DNA of 47,737 nucleotides from Methanobacteriota archaeon (lineage in GTDB: Archaea > Thermoplasmatota > E2 > JACPAO01 > JAHWKR01): contig JAHWKR010000015.1 in NCBI GenBank assembly GCA_019347805.1, positions 1 to 47,737 on the forward strand. Reading direction: 5' to 3'. The position numbers and the translations under genes were made by a program. A model generated the notes under the pieces. The model was not told the origin of the DNA and ran no database searches. It worked only from the letters and a program-made list of their open reading frames with translations. How positions within the stretch are numbered: position 1 is the stretch's first letter; each line of letters starts with the position of its first letter. Shown here one piece after another: positions 8,668 to 16,548 of this stretch.

Positions 8668-8720
8668 GAAGGAAGGAAGGAAGGAAGAGAGGAATAGGGG
8701 GAAAAGAAAGAAGGGAGGGA
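8668..8720 (-). terminator. Pyrimidine tract after the 8724 gene; (GGAA)n on the plus strand
   Basis: The plus strand carries about five GGAA repeats and then a nearly pure purine run (one T). Read on the minus strand, just past the stop of the secreted protein gene at 8724, it is a pyrimidine run with CTTTCTTTT, the kind of T-rich stretch that ends archaeal transcription. The rest of the 188-base gap (8535-8723) shows no gene. Confidence 0.5.
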
Positions 8721-8723
8721 TCC

Positions 8724-9383
8724 TCAGAGGACGAGGTCGTTGGCGAACTTGGTCGGCTCGATGATCAGGGTGCGCTTGCCGATCCCGGCCTTGGCCATGC
8801 CGGTACCCGTCACCTCGGCCGACAGCTCGCCCTTCAGCTCCACCGTGTGGACGCCCGACTCCAGGTCGAGCTGGATCCAGTTGAAGCCGTGCGCTGCGCG
8901 CGTCTTGAAGAAGGTCTCGATCTGCATGTCCTCATCGTCGACGTTCGTCGTCGCCACCTTGTAGGCGCGGTTGCAGAAGACGACCTTGCCGGGCTCCTCG
9001 TCCGCCGGGTCGGTCTCGCTCGCGACCACCACCGGGGCACCATCGACCTCGAGCCACACCTTGACCGTCGCCACGGCCTCCGATTCATCGTTGCCCATCA
9101 CGGTGACATCGGTCCACAAGGAGCACTCCAGCGTCACCTGGAGGAGCAGGTCGGTGCCCTTCGATGTCTTCAACGACGTGTTGAGGAGCGAGACGACCTC
9201 TGAACTCGAACCTTCGACGACCGGCGTGGACAGGATCTCGACACCGGACGCCGCCGCGGAACCCTTGTCGGCCGGCTCATGGTCCGCCGTCGCGCCCTGG
9301 AACAACAAGGCGCCCGCGAACAGGGCGACGACAAGGATCGACACGACCGGGCCTACGCTCTTCTGGTTCGACTTGGGGACCAT
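8724..9383 (-). CDS. Secreted protein, paralogue A of a tandem pair
   Basis: 219 residues with an N-terminal signal helix (VVSILVVALFAGALLFQGAT) followed by DHEPADKGSA. The mature part has two conserved cysteines (LECSLWTDV and VVFCNRAY), the block TTNVDDEDMQIET, and a C-terminal block ending EVTGTGMAKAGIGKR. It aligns along its full length with the next gene at 9514. I do not recognise a family; beta-rich sequence and secretion suggest a surface or extracellular protein. The ATG at 9383 is preceded by GAGAGGT, and a CTATATC element near 9424-9430 lies about 44 bases upstream, so it has its own promoter. Confidence 0.75.
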   Translation of the reverse strand: MVPKSNQKSVGPVVSILVVALFAGALLFQGATADHEPADKGSAAASGVEILSTPVVEGSSSEVVSLLNTSLKTSKGTDLLLQVTLECSLWTDVTVMGNDESEAVATVKVWLEVDGAPVVVASETDPADEEPGKVVFCNRAYKVATTNVDDEDMQIETFFKTRAAHGFNWIQLDLESGVHTVELKGELSAEVTGTGMAKAGIGKRTLIIEPTKFANDLVL

Positions 9384-9474
9384 GGGGGGACCTCTCGATC
9401 ATCCCTCGCCACAACAGGAGCCGATATAGGCGTCATTGAGCGATGTTCGAAGTAGCGGCACCAAAAGTGGACAT

Positions 9475-9486
9475 GTAAAGAAAGAG
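9475..9486 (-). terminator. T-rich terminator after the 9514 gene
   Basis: The minus strand reads CTCTTTCTTTAC about 28 bases past the stop of the paralogue B gene, separating it from paralogue A, which has its own TATA-like element near 9427. The two paralogues therefore look like separate transcription units. Confidence 0.4.
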
Positions 9487-9513
9487 CGGGAAGAGATCCG
9501 GATGGAAGACGGC

Positions 9514-10164
9514 TCAGATGACGATGTCGTTCGCGAGCTTGACCGGCTCCACGACGAGGATGCGCTTGCCGATGCCGGCCTTCGCCATCCCGGTGCCGGT
9601 GACCTCGGCATCGAGCTGGCCCCACACCTCGATCTCGTGCGTGCCAGAGCCGACGTTCAACGTCACCCAGGTGAAGCCGTGGGCGGCACGGGTCGACAGA
9701 TAGGTGTCGATCTGCATGTCCTCGTCGTCGACGTTGGTGGTCGCCATGCGGTAGGCGCGGTTGCAGAAGACCACCTTGGCGGGTTCGTCATCCTCCGAGG
9801 AGGAGGTCACCGTGATCGGCTCGCCGTCGATGGTGATCCAGATCTTAACGGTCGCGACCGCCTGCGAGTCGTCGTTGCCGATGACCGTGACATCGGTCCA
9901 CAGGGCGCACTCCAGGTCGACCGCAAGGATGAGGTCGGTCGGGTTCGAGGATTTCAGGGTCGTCGACAGCAAGAGGGCCTCCTCGGAACTCGAACCATCG
10001 ATGACCGGGGTCGAGAGGATCTCGATATCGGACGCCGCCACCCCCGCCTTGTCCGCCGGCTGATGGTCACCGGCGACCCCTTGGACAAGGAATCCGGTCA
10101 CCACGAGGAACAGGAGCGCCACGGTCATTGAACTGGACTTCTTCGGTCTCTGGTCTGGGATCAC
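9514..10164 (-). CDS. Secreted protein, paralogue B of a tandem pair
   Basis: About 216 residues from GTG 10164, chosen because GGAGGT lies nine bases upstream and because the N-terminus (IPDQRPKKSSS) then lines up with paralogue A (VPKSNQKS). Signal helix VALLFLVVTGFLVQGVAG is followed by DHQPADKAGV. Shared features with paralogue A are the two cysteines (LECALWTDV, VVFCNRAY), TTNVDDEDMQI, RAAHGF and the C-terminal EVTGTGMAKAGIGKR block. The matched lengths and adjacent same-strand placement point to a local duplication. A CTTTTAC element near 10208-10214 may be its promoter. Function not recognised. Confidence 0.75.
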   Translation of the reverse strand: MIPDQRPKKSSSMTVALLFLVVTGFLVQGVAGDHQPADKAGVAASDIEILSTPVIDGSSSEEALLLSTTLKSSNPTDLILAVDLECALWTDVTVIGNDDSQAVATVKIWITIDGEPITVTSSSEDDEPAKVVFCNRAYRMATTNVDDEDMQIDTYLSTRAAHGFTWVTLNVGSGTHEIEVWGQLDAEVTGTGMAKAGIGKRILVVEPVKLANDIVI

Positions 10165-10273
10165 TTGCACGATACCTCCGACAAAGCGTGAGAACCCCAC
10201 ACCACCGTAAAAGCCCAGCGCCTGGTCGAACGATGCTGGTGCGTCCCGGGTTCCCGCCCGACCACCGCCACGT

Positions 10274-10282
10274 ATTTATATA
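10274..10282 (+). promoter_or_regulatory. Strong TATA box for the LSm-eL37 operon
   Basis: ATTTATATA within a GC-rich stretch, with an expected transcription start near 10304, 18 bases before the TTG start of the LSm gene. It is among the best matches to the archaeal TATA consensus in the window, as expected for a highly expressed ribosomal-protein operon. Confidence 0.65.
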
Positions 10283-10321
10283 CCCCCCTTTCTCGCCGCC
10301 TACTCCTCGGAGGGGGAACCG

Positions 10322-10543
10322 TTGTCGAAGCGACCACTGGACATCCTGCACGGCGCACTCGGGAGCCGGGTCGTCGTCGAGCTCAAAGGCGGCCGGGAAT
10401 ACCGCGGTATCCTCGACGGCTACGACCACCCCCACCTGAACCTGGTCCTCAAGGACGCCGAGGAGTACGAGGCAAAGGATTTGACCAGGAAGTGTGAACA
10501 GGTCGTCGTCCGAGGCGACAACATCGTCTTTGTCCTCCCCTAG
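10322..10543 (+). CDS. LSm (Sm-like archaeal) RNA-binding protein
   Basis: 73 residues, start TTG 10322 with GGAGGGG about seven bases upstream. The Sm1 motif is visible (DILHGALGSRVVVELKGGRE then GYDHPHLNLVLKDAEEYE) and the Sm2 motif ends with VVVRGDNIVFVLP. Archaeal LSm proteins form heptameric rings that bind U-rich RNA and take part in RNA processing. The gene lies directly before eL37, an arrangement common across archaea, and shares the strong promoter at 10274-10282. Confidence 0.95.
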   Translation: MSKRPLDILHGALGSRVVVELKGGREYRGILDGYDHPHLNLVLKDAEEYEAKDLTRKCEQVVVRGDNIVFVLP

Positions 10544-10566
10544 GATCCCACTCACCGAGGTGAACC

Positions 10567-10728
10567 ATGTCGAAAGGAACCCCCAGCAGATCCGGCGGCC
10601 ACACCACGCACATCCGGTGCCGCCGATGCGGCCGTCACGCCTACCACAAGCGCAAGAGCCGCTGCTCGTCCTGTGGCTACGGCGCCACCGCCAAGCTCCG
10701 CTCCTACGCCTGGGCCAAACACCACTAG
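10567..10728 (+). CDS. rpl37e: Ribosomal protein eL37 (L37e)
   Basis: 53 residues. It carries the zinc-ribbon cysteines IRCRRCGRHAYH and SRCSSCGYG and the start SKGTPSRSG, followed by TTHIRCRRC, matching the eL37 family of the archaeal large ribosomal subunit. The ATG is preceded by GAGGTGA. It lies 23 bases after the LSm stop, so the two are co-transcribed, and the leucine tRNA follows after 47 bases with no obvious promoter of its own. Length and composition are normal for archaeal eL37. Confidence 0.95.
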   Translation: MSKGTPSRSGGHTTHIRCRRCGRHAYHKRKSRCSSCGYGATAKLRSYAWAKHH

Positions 10729-10775
10729 GCCCCCGCGACCCTCCTCCCATCTCGTTCCCCCTGTTCTTTCTGCCC

Positions 10776-10860
10776 GCGAGGGTGCCCCAGTCTGGCCAAC
10801 GGGGCGGGACTTAGGATCCCGTGGCGAAGGCCTTCGCAGGTTCGAATCCTGCCCCTCGCA
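10776..10860 (+). tRNA. tRNA-Leu (anticodon TAG)
   Basis: Acceptor GCGAGGG (10776-10782) pairs with CCCTCGC (10853-10859), discriminator A at 10860. The anticodon arm is CGGGA-CTTAGGA-TCCCG, giving anticodon TAG (reads CUA). A long variable arm follows, as expected for a type II leucine tRNA, and the T-arm is GCAGG-TTCGAAT-CCTGC. CCA is not encoded. No intron. No clear promoter lies between it and eL37, so it may be processed from the LSm-eL37 transcript. Confidence 0.93.
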
Positions 10861-11090
10861 CTCGCCCGTCCAAGCTTCGCTTGGACGCGGGCGAGCACTC
10901 GGGTCAGGCTTCGCGTGCGCTCGCTCCTGCGCCCTTCGGGGCGACTCGCTCCCGCATCGAATCCTGCCCCTCGCACTTCCGCTCCGAGCTTCGCTCGGAG
11001 GGCGGAAGTGCTCGGGCCAGGCTCCGCTCGTCTCGTCTCACGGTCGCTCCGCGACGGCTCGCTCGACGAACGGATCCTGCCCCTCGTATG
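10842..11090 (+). repeat. tRNA-Leu(TAG) 3'-end copies with nested palindromes
   Basis: The last 19 bases of the tRNA (TCGAATCCTGCCCCTCGCA, 10842-10860) recur exactly at 10957-10975, with the next two bases (CT) also shared. A 13-base core ATCCTGCCCCTCG recurs at 11074-11086. After the first copy a hairpin runs 10861-10895 (loop CTTCG) and after the second 10976-11008 (loop CTTCG); the stem sequences differ but each has a two-base bulge in the same place. Each hairpin is followed by a partial reverse complement of the tail (GGTCAGGC, GGCCAGGC), then a second small hairpin and a GACTCGCTC or GGCTCGCTC motif before the next tail copy. No protein is supported here. Confidence 0.85.
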
Positions 11091-11159
11091 TCCGCGAAGG
11101 GGCAGGTGGCCGGCTGTCCCTGCCGATCCTCGGAACCGACACCCCGGAGCCGTCGATGT

Positions 11160-11239
11160 TGCAAGGCTCCGGGAGATGACGGCATCCTTTGCGGTATGGG
11201 CGCTCCTTGCACGACTTAAGGCAAGGACTGCGTTGCCTT
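11160..11239 (+). promoter_or_regulatory. Two inverted repeats before the VOC gene
   Basis: TGCAAGG (11160-11166) and CCTTGCA (11205-11211) form one inverted pair; AAGGCAA (11218-11224) and TTGCCTT (11233-11239) form a second, with an 8-base loop. Between them ACTTAAG (11214-11220) could serve as a TATA element, about 36 bases before the ATG at 11253. The second hairpin would lie at or just before the start of the message. Operator or leader function is inferred only. Confidence 0.35.
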
Positions 11240-11252
11240 CGGCGGTGAGACA

Positions 11253-11690
11253 ATGGCCATCAAGAACGGCAAAGTGATCACGACCATCCCGGTGACCGAC
11301 ATCAAGCGCGCGAAGGACTTCTACGGCAACAGACTCGGCCTCAAAGAGGTGGGACGGGTCACACCCGGCGGCACGCACAACGAGGTCATCTACAAGGTAG
11401 GCGAGAACAACCATGTGTGCCTCTACGAGCGGCCCGAACCATCCGGCTCGAGCGCCACCTGCTGCTCGTTCGAGGTCGAGAACGTCGAACAGACGGTCAA
11501 GCAGCTCCAGGACAATGGCGTGAAGTTCGAGGAGTACGACATGCCCGAGATGGGCATCAAGACCAAGAACGGCGTCGCCAGCATGGAGGACTTCAAGGTC
11601 GGCTGGTTCAAAGACCCTGACGGCAACATCCTCGCGGTGGGCAACAGCCTTTCGCTCATCGAGAAGGGCGAGGTCGCCCTCAAGCACTAG
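11253..11690 (+). CDS. VOC (glyoxalase/bleomycin-resistance) superfamily protein
   Basis: 145 residues with the paired beta-alpha-beta-beta-beta modules of the vicinal oxygen chelate fold: TTIPVTDIKRAKDFYGNRLG opens the first module and CCSFEVENVEQTVKQLQDNG the second, ending with FKDPDGNILAVGNSLSL. Members bind a metal and act as lyases, dioxygenases, isomerases or antibiotic-binding proteins; the sequence does not settle which. HVCLYERP and the Asp of DPDGN are at usual metal-ligand regions, though I would expect Glu at the latter. It is a single-gene unit with inverted repeats in its leader. Confidence 0.83.
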   Translation: MAIKNGKVITTIPVTDIKRAKDFYGNRLGLKEVGRVTPGGTHNEVIYKVGENNHVCLYERPEPSGSSATCCSFEVENVEQTVKQLQDNGVKFEEYDMPEMGIKTKNGVASMEDFKVGWFKDPDGNILAVGNSLSLIEKGEVALKH

Positions 11691-11745
11691 TCGGACGGAG
11701 CGGCCCGACCGACACGCAGAGGCTGATGGACGGTGCGAGGACGCG

Positions 11746-13161
11746 TCAATGGACGGGCTGAGCGGGGGTACGGCCGGCGAACGGACGATCGGGTCCCCGT
11801 GACGGCACCTCTTCGACGGCGGAAGTCGGTACGCGTGTCGCGCGCGCCATGACCAGTGGCAATGCGACATGGAACGTCGTCCCTTCACCGACGCCGTCGC
11901 TATGGAACGTGATCGTGCCACCGTGCGCCTCGATGATGCGCTTGGTCATGGCGAGACCGAGACCGTGCCCCTCCTCGCGCACTTCGGCGATGTGCAGTTT
12001 CTGGAACGGCTGGAAGACACGCTCCCGGTCTTCGCGGCGGATGCCGTACCCGGTGTCCTTCACCACGACGAAAGCGGATCCTTTGTCTTTGCCCACGGTG
12101 ACATCGATACGACCGCCCGAAGGCGTGAACGCGATGGCGTTCGCGAGAAGTTCCGAAAGCGCCAGACGCAACGCATCGACGTCCCCCGCCACGACCGGTC
12201 CGCTGTCGGTCGTCACCGACAGTTGGATGCCCGCCTTCACCCGCTCCGGTTCGATGGCGTACGCTGCCGAGGAGACCAACGCGGCGAGCGCCACATGGTC
12301 CACCTGCTCCGGGTCGCCCGATCCCGTGGCACCCAGGAACGCCCGGACCAGCTTCGTCATGCGATCGTGGTCCTTCTTCAGTTTCCGCAGCGCTCGTGCC
12401 GCATCGGGCCCGCCCATCTGGTGCTCGAGAAGGTAGAGCCCGACGCCCATCGTGGTGAGCGGGGTGTTCAGTTCGTGCGCGGCGTCGTTCAGGAAGCGCA
12501 TACGCTCGTCGTGCATGCTGCGCACCACGCGCTCCCGTGCCTCATGGCTCGCCACCATCTGGCGGTGGAAGCCGTCCAGGATGTAGAACATCGAAGCGGC
12601 CAGGACGCCCATCGAGACGAGGGCGGACAGGATGCGCGGGGTCCAGAGCGCTCCCAGACCGAAGGTCTGCACGATGAGCATCGTGACGACGACCATCACC
12701 GAAGTCCAGACAGGCAGCAGATAACGGCGGAAACCGTCTGTCCCACCGTAGACCTTGCGCACCAACAGCCCGGCGAACGGAAGGAGCGGCGCAACGAGCA
12801 CATGCTGGCCACTGTCCCATGTCAAGAGCGGCCCGCTCAGGATGAGGCCGACCGAGACAAGAGAGACCGCCCGTCGCGTCAGGCCCGCCATATGCCACAT
12901 GGCGGCGACAAGTACGAGCGCAAGAAACCCGAGGCCACCAATGCCATGGACGATATGCTCCTCGGGTCCGAGCATCCAGCCGATGAACAGTTCGATCATC
13001 GAGCCGAAGCCGACCGCGAGACCCATGATGAGAAGGGCCAACGAGAAGCGGACGTCATCCTTGACCGGTGTGCCGGAAGCCGCCGCTGAGAGGAGTGGTA
13101 TGAGGCCCTTGCCCCCTCGCGGGCCCGGGTCGCGGAGTGGAGCGGTCGACACTTCGGTCAC
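11746..13161 (-). CDS. Membrane sensor histidine kinase
   Basis: 471 residues from GTG 13161. Residues about 36-196 hold roughly six membrane helices with little extracytoplasmic sequence. The HisKA domain has the phosphoacceptor in FLNDAAHELNTPLTTMG (His229). The HATPase_c domain shows the N-box (LLANAIAFTP), G1 (KDTGYGI), F-box (VFQPFQKLH) and G2 (GHGLGLAMTKRIIEAHGG), so it should be an active kinase. The start is supported by a GAATAG element centred 27 bases upstream (leaderless). No receiver gene adjoins it; the nearest is the CheY-like protein at 45220. The signal sensed is unknown; few external loops suggest a membrane or cytoplasmic cue. Confidence 0.9.
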   Translation of the reverse strand: MTEVSTAPLRDPGPRGGKGLIPLLSAAASGTPVKDDVRFSLALLIMGLAVGFGSMIELFIGWMLGPEEHIVHGIGGLGFLALVLVAAMWHMAGLTRRAVSLVSVGLILSGPLLTWDSGQHVLVAPLLPFAGLLVRKVYGGTDGFRRYLLPVWTSVMVVVTMLIVQTFGLGALWTPRILSALVSMGVLAASMFYILDGFHRQMVASHEARERVVRSMHDERMRFLNDAAHELNTPLTTMGVGLYLLEHQMGGPDAARALRKLKKDHDRMTKLVRAFLGATGSGDPEQVDHVALAALVSSAAYAIEPERVKAGIQLSVTTDSGPVVAGDVDALRLALSELLANAIAFTPSGGRIDVTVGKDKGSAFVVVKDTGYGIRREDRERVFQPFQKLHIAEVREEGHGLGLAMTKRIIEAHGGTITFHSDGVGEGTTFHVALPLVMARATRVPTSAVEEVPSRGPDRPFAGRTPAQPVH

Positions 13162-13256
13162 TCATGGAAGGCTCCCGGGACCGGCTATTCAAACCTTCCC
13201 AGCGAGGCGTGACAGAGGGTCACGGCGAAGCCTAACGTGGCGCACCCCCAAACGCT

Positions 13257-13266
13257 CATATATAAG
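13257..13266 (+). promoter_or_regulatory. TATA box for initiator tRNA-Met
   Basis: CATATATAAG is the AT-rich island about 46 bases before the mature 5' end of the tRNA at 13308, leaving a short 5' leader to be removed by RNase P. It is one of the strongest TATA-like sequences in the window. Confidence 0.6.
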
Positions 13267-13303
13267 TCCGCATTGGCGCACATCCGGCCAACCCCCTTCT
13301 TTC

Positions 13304-13382
<79 letters not shown>

Positions 13383-13455
13383 TCCTTTTCGTCCGAGCCT
13401 CGGCTCCGCGTCCGTCACCCTTATCCCGGACCTCCAAGTCCCCTGCCCCGAGACC

Positions 13456-14490
13456 ATGAAGCTCGCGACGATCCGGCTCGATGCCCCAGACTCGGTCACC
13501 CGGAGACTGCGCGGCCGCCTCGTCGTGGTCGACGACGACCAAGGCACCGTCGCCGAGGTCCCCGAAGACATCACGCCCGACCTGTGGACCGCGCTCCATG
13601 AATGGGACCGTGTCGAACCTGAACTGCGCAAGACCGACGCCCGGCTGAAGGCGGGGGACCACAAGAAGACGCGCGCGTTCGACGACTGCCGTTTCCTGGC
13701 ACCGCTCCCCCGCACCACGTCCTGGCTCGACGGCAGCGCGTTCATCCAGCACATCATCCTCGTGCGCAAGGCACGCGGCGCCGAGCCCCCGGAAGACCTC
13801 CGCACGGTCCCGCTGATGTACCAAGGCGTCGGCGACCCGCTCCTCGGCCCCACCGACGACATCCCCGTCACCTCCGAGGACTACGGCATCGACTTCGAGG
13901 CCGAGGTCGCGGTCGTCCTCGACGACGTCCCCATGGGCACGAAGCCCGCGGACGCCGAGAAGCACATCAAGCTCGTCCTCCTCATGAACGACGTCAGCCT
14001 GCGCAAGCTCATCCCGCGTGAACTCAAGGCGGGCTTCGGGTTCTTCCACGGCAAACCCCCTTCCAGCTTCGCACCCTACGCGGTGACACCCGACGCGCTC
14101 GGCTCAGCCTGGAAGGACGGCCGCGTCCAGCTCGAGATGAACAGCGAACTGAACGGCGAGCCGTTCGGCCATCCGCACGCCGGCGAGATGTACTTCTCGT
14201 TCCCCCAGCTCATCGAGCACGCTGCCAAGACCCGCCCCCTTCCCGCCGGCACCATCCTCGGCTCCGGGACCGTCTCCAACGAGGACGAATCGGTCGGCTC
14301 GAGCTGTCTCGCCGAGAAACGCATGCTCGAGACCATCAAGGACGGAAAACCGACCACGGAGTTCATGCGCTTCGGCGACCGCATCCGCATCTGGATGGAA
14401 AAAGACGGCAAGAGCGTCTTCGGCGACATCGATCAGAAAGTGGTCCAAGCGGGCGCGACCGCCACGGTCACGACGGCGGGGCGCGCATGA
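13456..14490 (+). CDS. Fumarylacetoacetate hydrolase (FAH) family protein
   Basis: 344 residues. The FAH fold is indicated by MYQGVGDPLLGPTDDIP, DYGIDFEAEVAVVL (metal-binding acidic pair), VLLMNDVSLR, FFHGKPPSSFAPYAVTPD and GSGTVSNEDE. Members cleave or decarboxylate beta-diketo acids using Mg2+ or Ca2+. The N-terminal 90 residues are a family-typical cap. The pathway is not evident: no other aromatic-degradation gene lies nearby. A CTTATCC element (13420-13426) lies about 33 bases before the ATG. Its stop overlaps the next gene as ATGA, so the two are coupled and probably act together. Confidence 0.88.
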   Translation: MKLATIRLDAPDSVTRRLRGRLVVVDDDQGTVAEVPEDITPDLWTALHEWDRVEPELRKTDARLKAGDHKKTRAFDDCRFLAPLPRTTSWLDGSAFIQHIILVRKARGAEPPEDLRTVPLMYQGVGDPLLGPTDDIPVTSEDYGIDFEAEVAVVLDDVPMGTKPADAEKHIKLVLLMNDVSLRKLIPRELKAGFGFFHGKPPSSFAPYAVTPDALGSAWKDGRVQLEMNSELNGEPFGHPHAGEMYFSFPQLIEHAAKTRPLPAGTILGSGTVSNEDESVGSSCLAEKRMLETIKDGKPTTEFMRFGDRIRIWMEKDGKSVFGDIDQKVVQAGATATVTTAGRA

Positions 14491-15449
14491 ACCCGAGCGG
14501 ACTGGACCGACTCGTCGACGGTCTCTTCGACCACGCCGGCATGTTCCCCCCGGCCGAGCTCGAGTTCGAATCCGCCCTGCGCGATGCGGCGCGGTTCCCC
14601 GAGACATTGACCCGGCCGCACCTCGTGGCGACCGACATGGTCCTCACCCCCAAGACGCTCCCCTCGCTCGATTCCGCCATCCTGCAGGAGGAAGGCTTCA
14701 CCGAAGGCCGCACCTGCACGGTCTGTCTCGTCGGTGTGTCGCTCGCCGACGCCGAGCGCCAGGCGCGGAGCGTCCATGGCTTCAACAGCGAACGCGCCGA
14801 GGACCCCGTCCCGCAGCGCATCGTCAGTCTCGAGACCACCAGCGAAGCGAGCGGTCCGGACGCCATCGCACAACTCGCCATCCCGCTCGACATCACCCGT
14901 GCCATGCTCGGCCCGGACACCCGGCTCTACATCGAACCCCGCTGGGACAAGACGATCTGGACCGAGAACATCGACGACCTCTTCACCATTCTCGCCACCG
15001 TCAACAGCGCCGGTCCGAAGGTCGGCCTCAAGGTGCGCTGCGCCGGGCCGACCGAGGTCGACCACGAGACGCTCACCGGCATCATCCAACGCGTCGTGCA
15101 AGGAGGGGTCCCGTTCAAGGCGACCCAAGGCCTCCACCATCCGGTCATCGAGCCCGAACGCTACGGCAATGCCCACGGCTTCCTCAACGTCACGACCGCA
15201 CTCTACCTGCACGCCATCCATGGCACCGCCTTCGCGGCCGACCTGATCCTGGCCTGCCTGAAGAACGAAGAAGCGAAAGCCTTCACCTTCGACGACGGCG
15301 TCACCTGGAACGGCCACCGGCTCGACGGCGATGCACTGCGCACGGCCAAGGAGACGCTGCCGTTCACCATCGGCAGTTGCAGCCTCGTGGAGCCGGACCA
15401 GGATCTCGTGCGCCTCTTCCCGCAGGTCGAGGCGACGACCCCGTCATGA
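14487..15449 (+). CDS. Conserved uncharacterised protein coupled to the FAH enzyme
   Basis: 320 residues, starting at an ATGA overlap with the FAH gene. The N-terminal DGLFDHAGMFPPAELEFESA, the central GLKVRCAGPTEVD and the KATQGLHHPVIE block with GFLNVTTALYLHA resemble a widespread uncharacterised bacterial protein family. Alternating strands and helices with Lys, His and acidic residues at strand ends suggest a TIM-barrel enzyme, but I cannot name a reaction. Tight coupling to an FAH-family hydrolase suggests a shared catabolic step. It ends tail-to-tail with the broken radical SAM gene, overlapping by six bases. Confidence 0.75.
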   Translation: MNPSGLDRLVDGLFDHAGMFPPAELEFESALRDAARFPETLTRPHLVATDMVLTPKTLPSLDSAILQEEGFTEGRTCTVCLVGVSLADAERQARSVHGFNSERAEDPVPQRIVSLETTSEASGPDAIAQLAIPLDITRAMLGPDTRLYIEPRWDKTIWTENIDDLFTILATVNSAGPKVGLKVRCAGPTEVDHETLTGIIQRVVQGGVPFKATQGLHHPVIEPERYGNAHGFLNVTTALYLHAIHGTAFAADLILACLKNEEAKAFTFDDGVTWNGHRLDGDALRTAKETLPFTIGSCSLVEPDQDLVRLFPQVEATTPS

Positions 15450-16444
15450 CGCCGCGAGCGCCATCCCGTCCGCCTGCTCCATCGTGACCTGCACCGGACC
15501 ACGCACAGGTCCACGCGCCACGACCGGCCGCCGCAGGTCGCCCGCCCCCATCACCTCGAACGGGACCCCTTCGCGGCGGAACGCCGCCGCGAGCGCACGG
15601 AACATCCGGTCGTAGTAGCCCGTCTCCTGCACCGCGCGGGTGAACGTCTCATAGAGGGTCCCATCGACACGGTCCGCAAGGTGCGGCAAGACACCCTGCA
15701 GATAGCGCCACTTGCCGGCATAGACCACCGCCACGCCCGCGTCCTTGAACGCCGCCGCGACGTCACGCGGACCGATCCCACCGGAGAACGGATAGGCCGG
15801 CGCCAGGTTGGCGAATGGCCGCAAGCCGATGTCTGCCAAGTCGCGGAGTGTCGCCAACCGCCCCTGGATGTTCGGTGCCCCCGGTTCCAGGACCCGCCGT
15901 GCCGCATCGTCGAGGGTGGGGACGCTGAGGCCGACCTGGACATCATCGAAGCGCGCGAGGAGGTCGACATCGCGTCGCACGAGCGGATTGCGGGTCAAGA
16001 CACGCACAGGCCAGTCGGGTGGTATGTCCCCTCCACGGGTTGGTACGGGTCGGTCGCCGACGACAGGAACACCTCCCGCCGCTGCTTCTGCTTCAACTCG
16101 CGCGCCAGGACGGTCGGCAGGTTGCGCTTCACGATGGCGTAGGAACCCCATTTGGGGCGCTCCACATGCGCGACATCCGGCACATAGCAATAGACACAGT
16201 CATGGGAGCATCCGGTGTACGGGTTCAACGACCACGGTTCGCCCGGCAGACGACAGCGCGTCAACGCCGAACGCACCTCGACCTCCCCCACCGAATAGCG
16301 GCCGGTCGGTATCGTCGGGAGCCGCTCGCGCATCGTCGAACCGGACCGGGTGTACGCCAAGAGGTCTGTCTGGCTGACAGCATGGGCACGCGACAGGAGC
16401 GCATGCCGCGCGTCATCGGGAGGCGTCGAGCGTCCGCTGGGCAC
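15444..16444 (-). pseudogene. Radical SAM (spore-photoproduct-lyase-like) gene, frameshifted
   Basis: The N-terminal part (from about 16444, GTG; alternative ATG 16333) reads SLNPYTGCSHDCVYCYVPDV, the CxxxCxxC iron-sulfur motif of radical SAM enzymes, then LSSATDPYQPVEGTYH. It stops at a TGA near 15995. The C-terminal part is in another frame from about 16035 (PDWPVRVLTRNPLVRRDVDL ... FANLAPAYPFSGG) to the stop at 15444. Related proteins of the SPL-like family have a dozen or so residues between the TDPYQPVE and WPVRxLT motifs that are missing here, so the break looks like an out-of-frame internal deletion of roughly 35-40 bases near 16020-16045. Sequencing or assembly error is possible. A CTTATCAAG box at 16466-16474 lies 26 bases before the GTG, so the promoter seems intact. 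Confidence 0.75.
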
Positions 16445-16548
16445 AGGGGGCAGTGCGGGCCGGAGCTTGATAAGGTTGGGGAGGGGAGGTGGGTGGGAGT
16501 AGTCCCTCGCCAGGCAGAGCCGCGATGTGACCGAGGCGTGAGCGGCCG

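Noticed and set aside
10861-11219. Frames in the first tail array
   Set aside because: Their codons follow hairpin stems; no start signal or homology.
10776-11250. Integrated element at the tRNA
   Set aside because: Tail copies resemble attachment sites, but no integrase or cargo lies between them; spacing is only about 100 bases.
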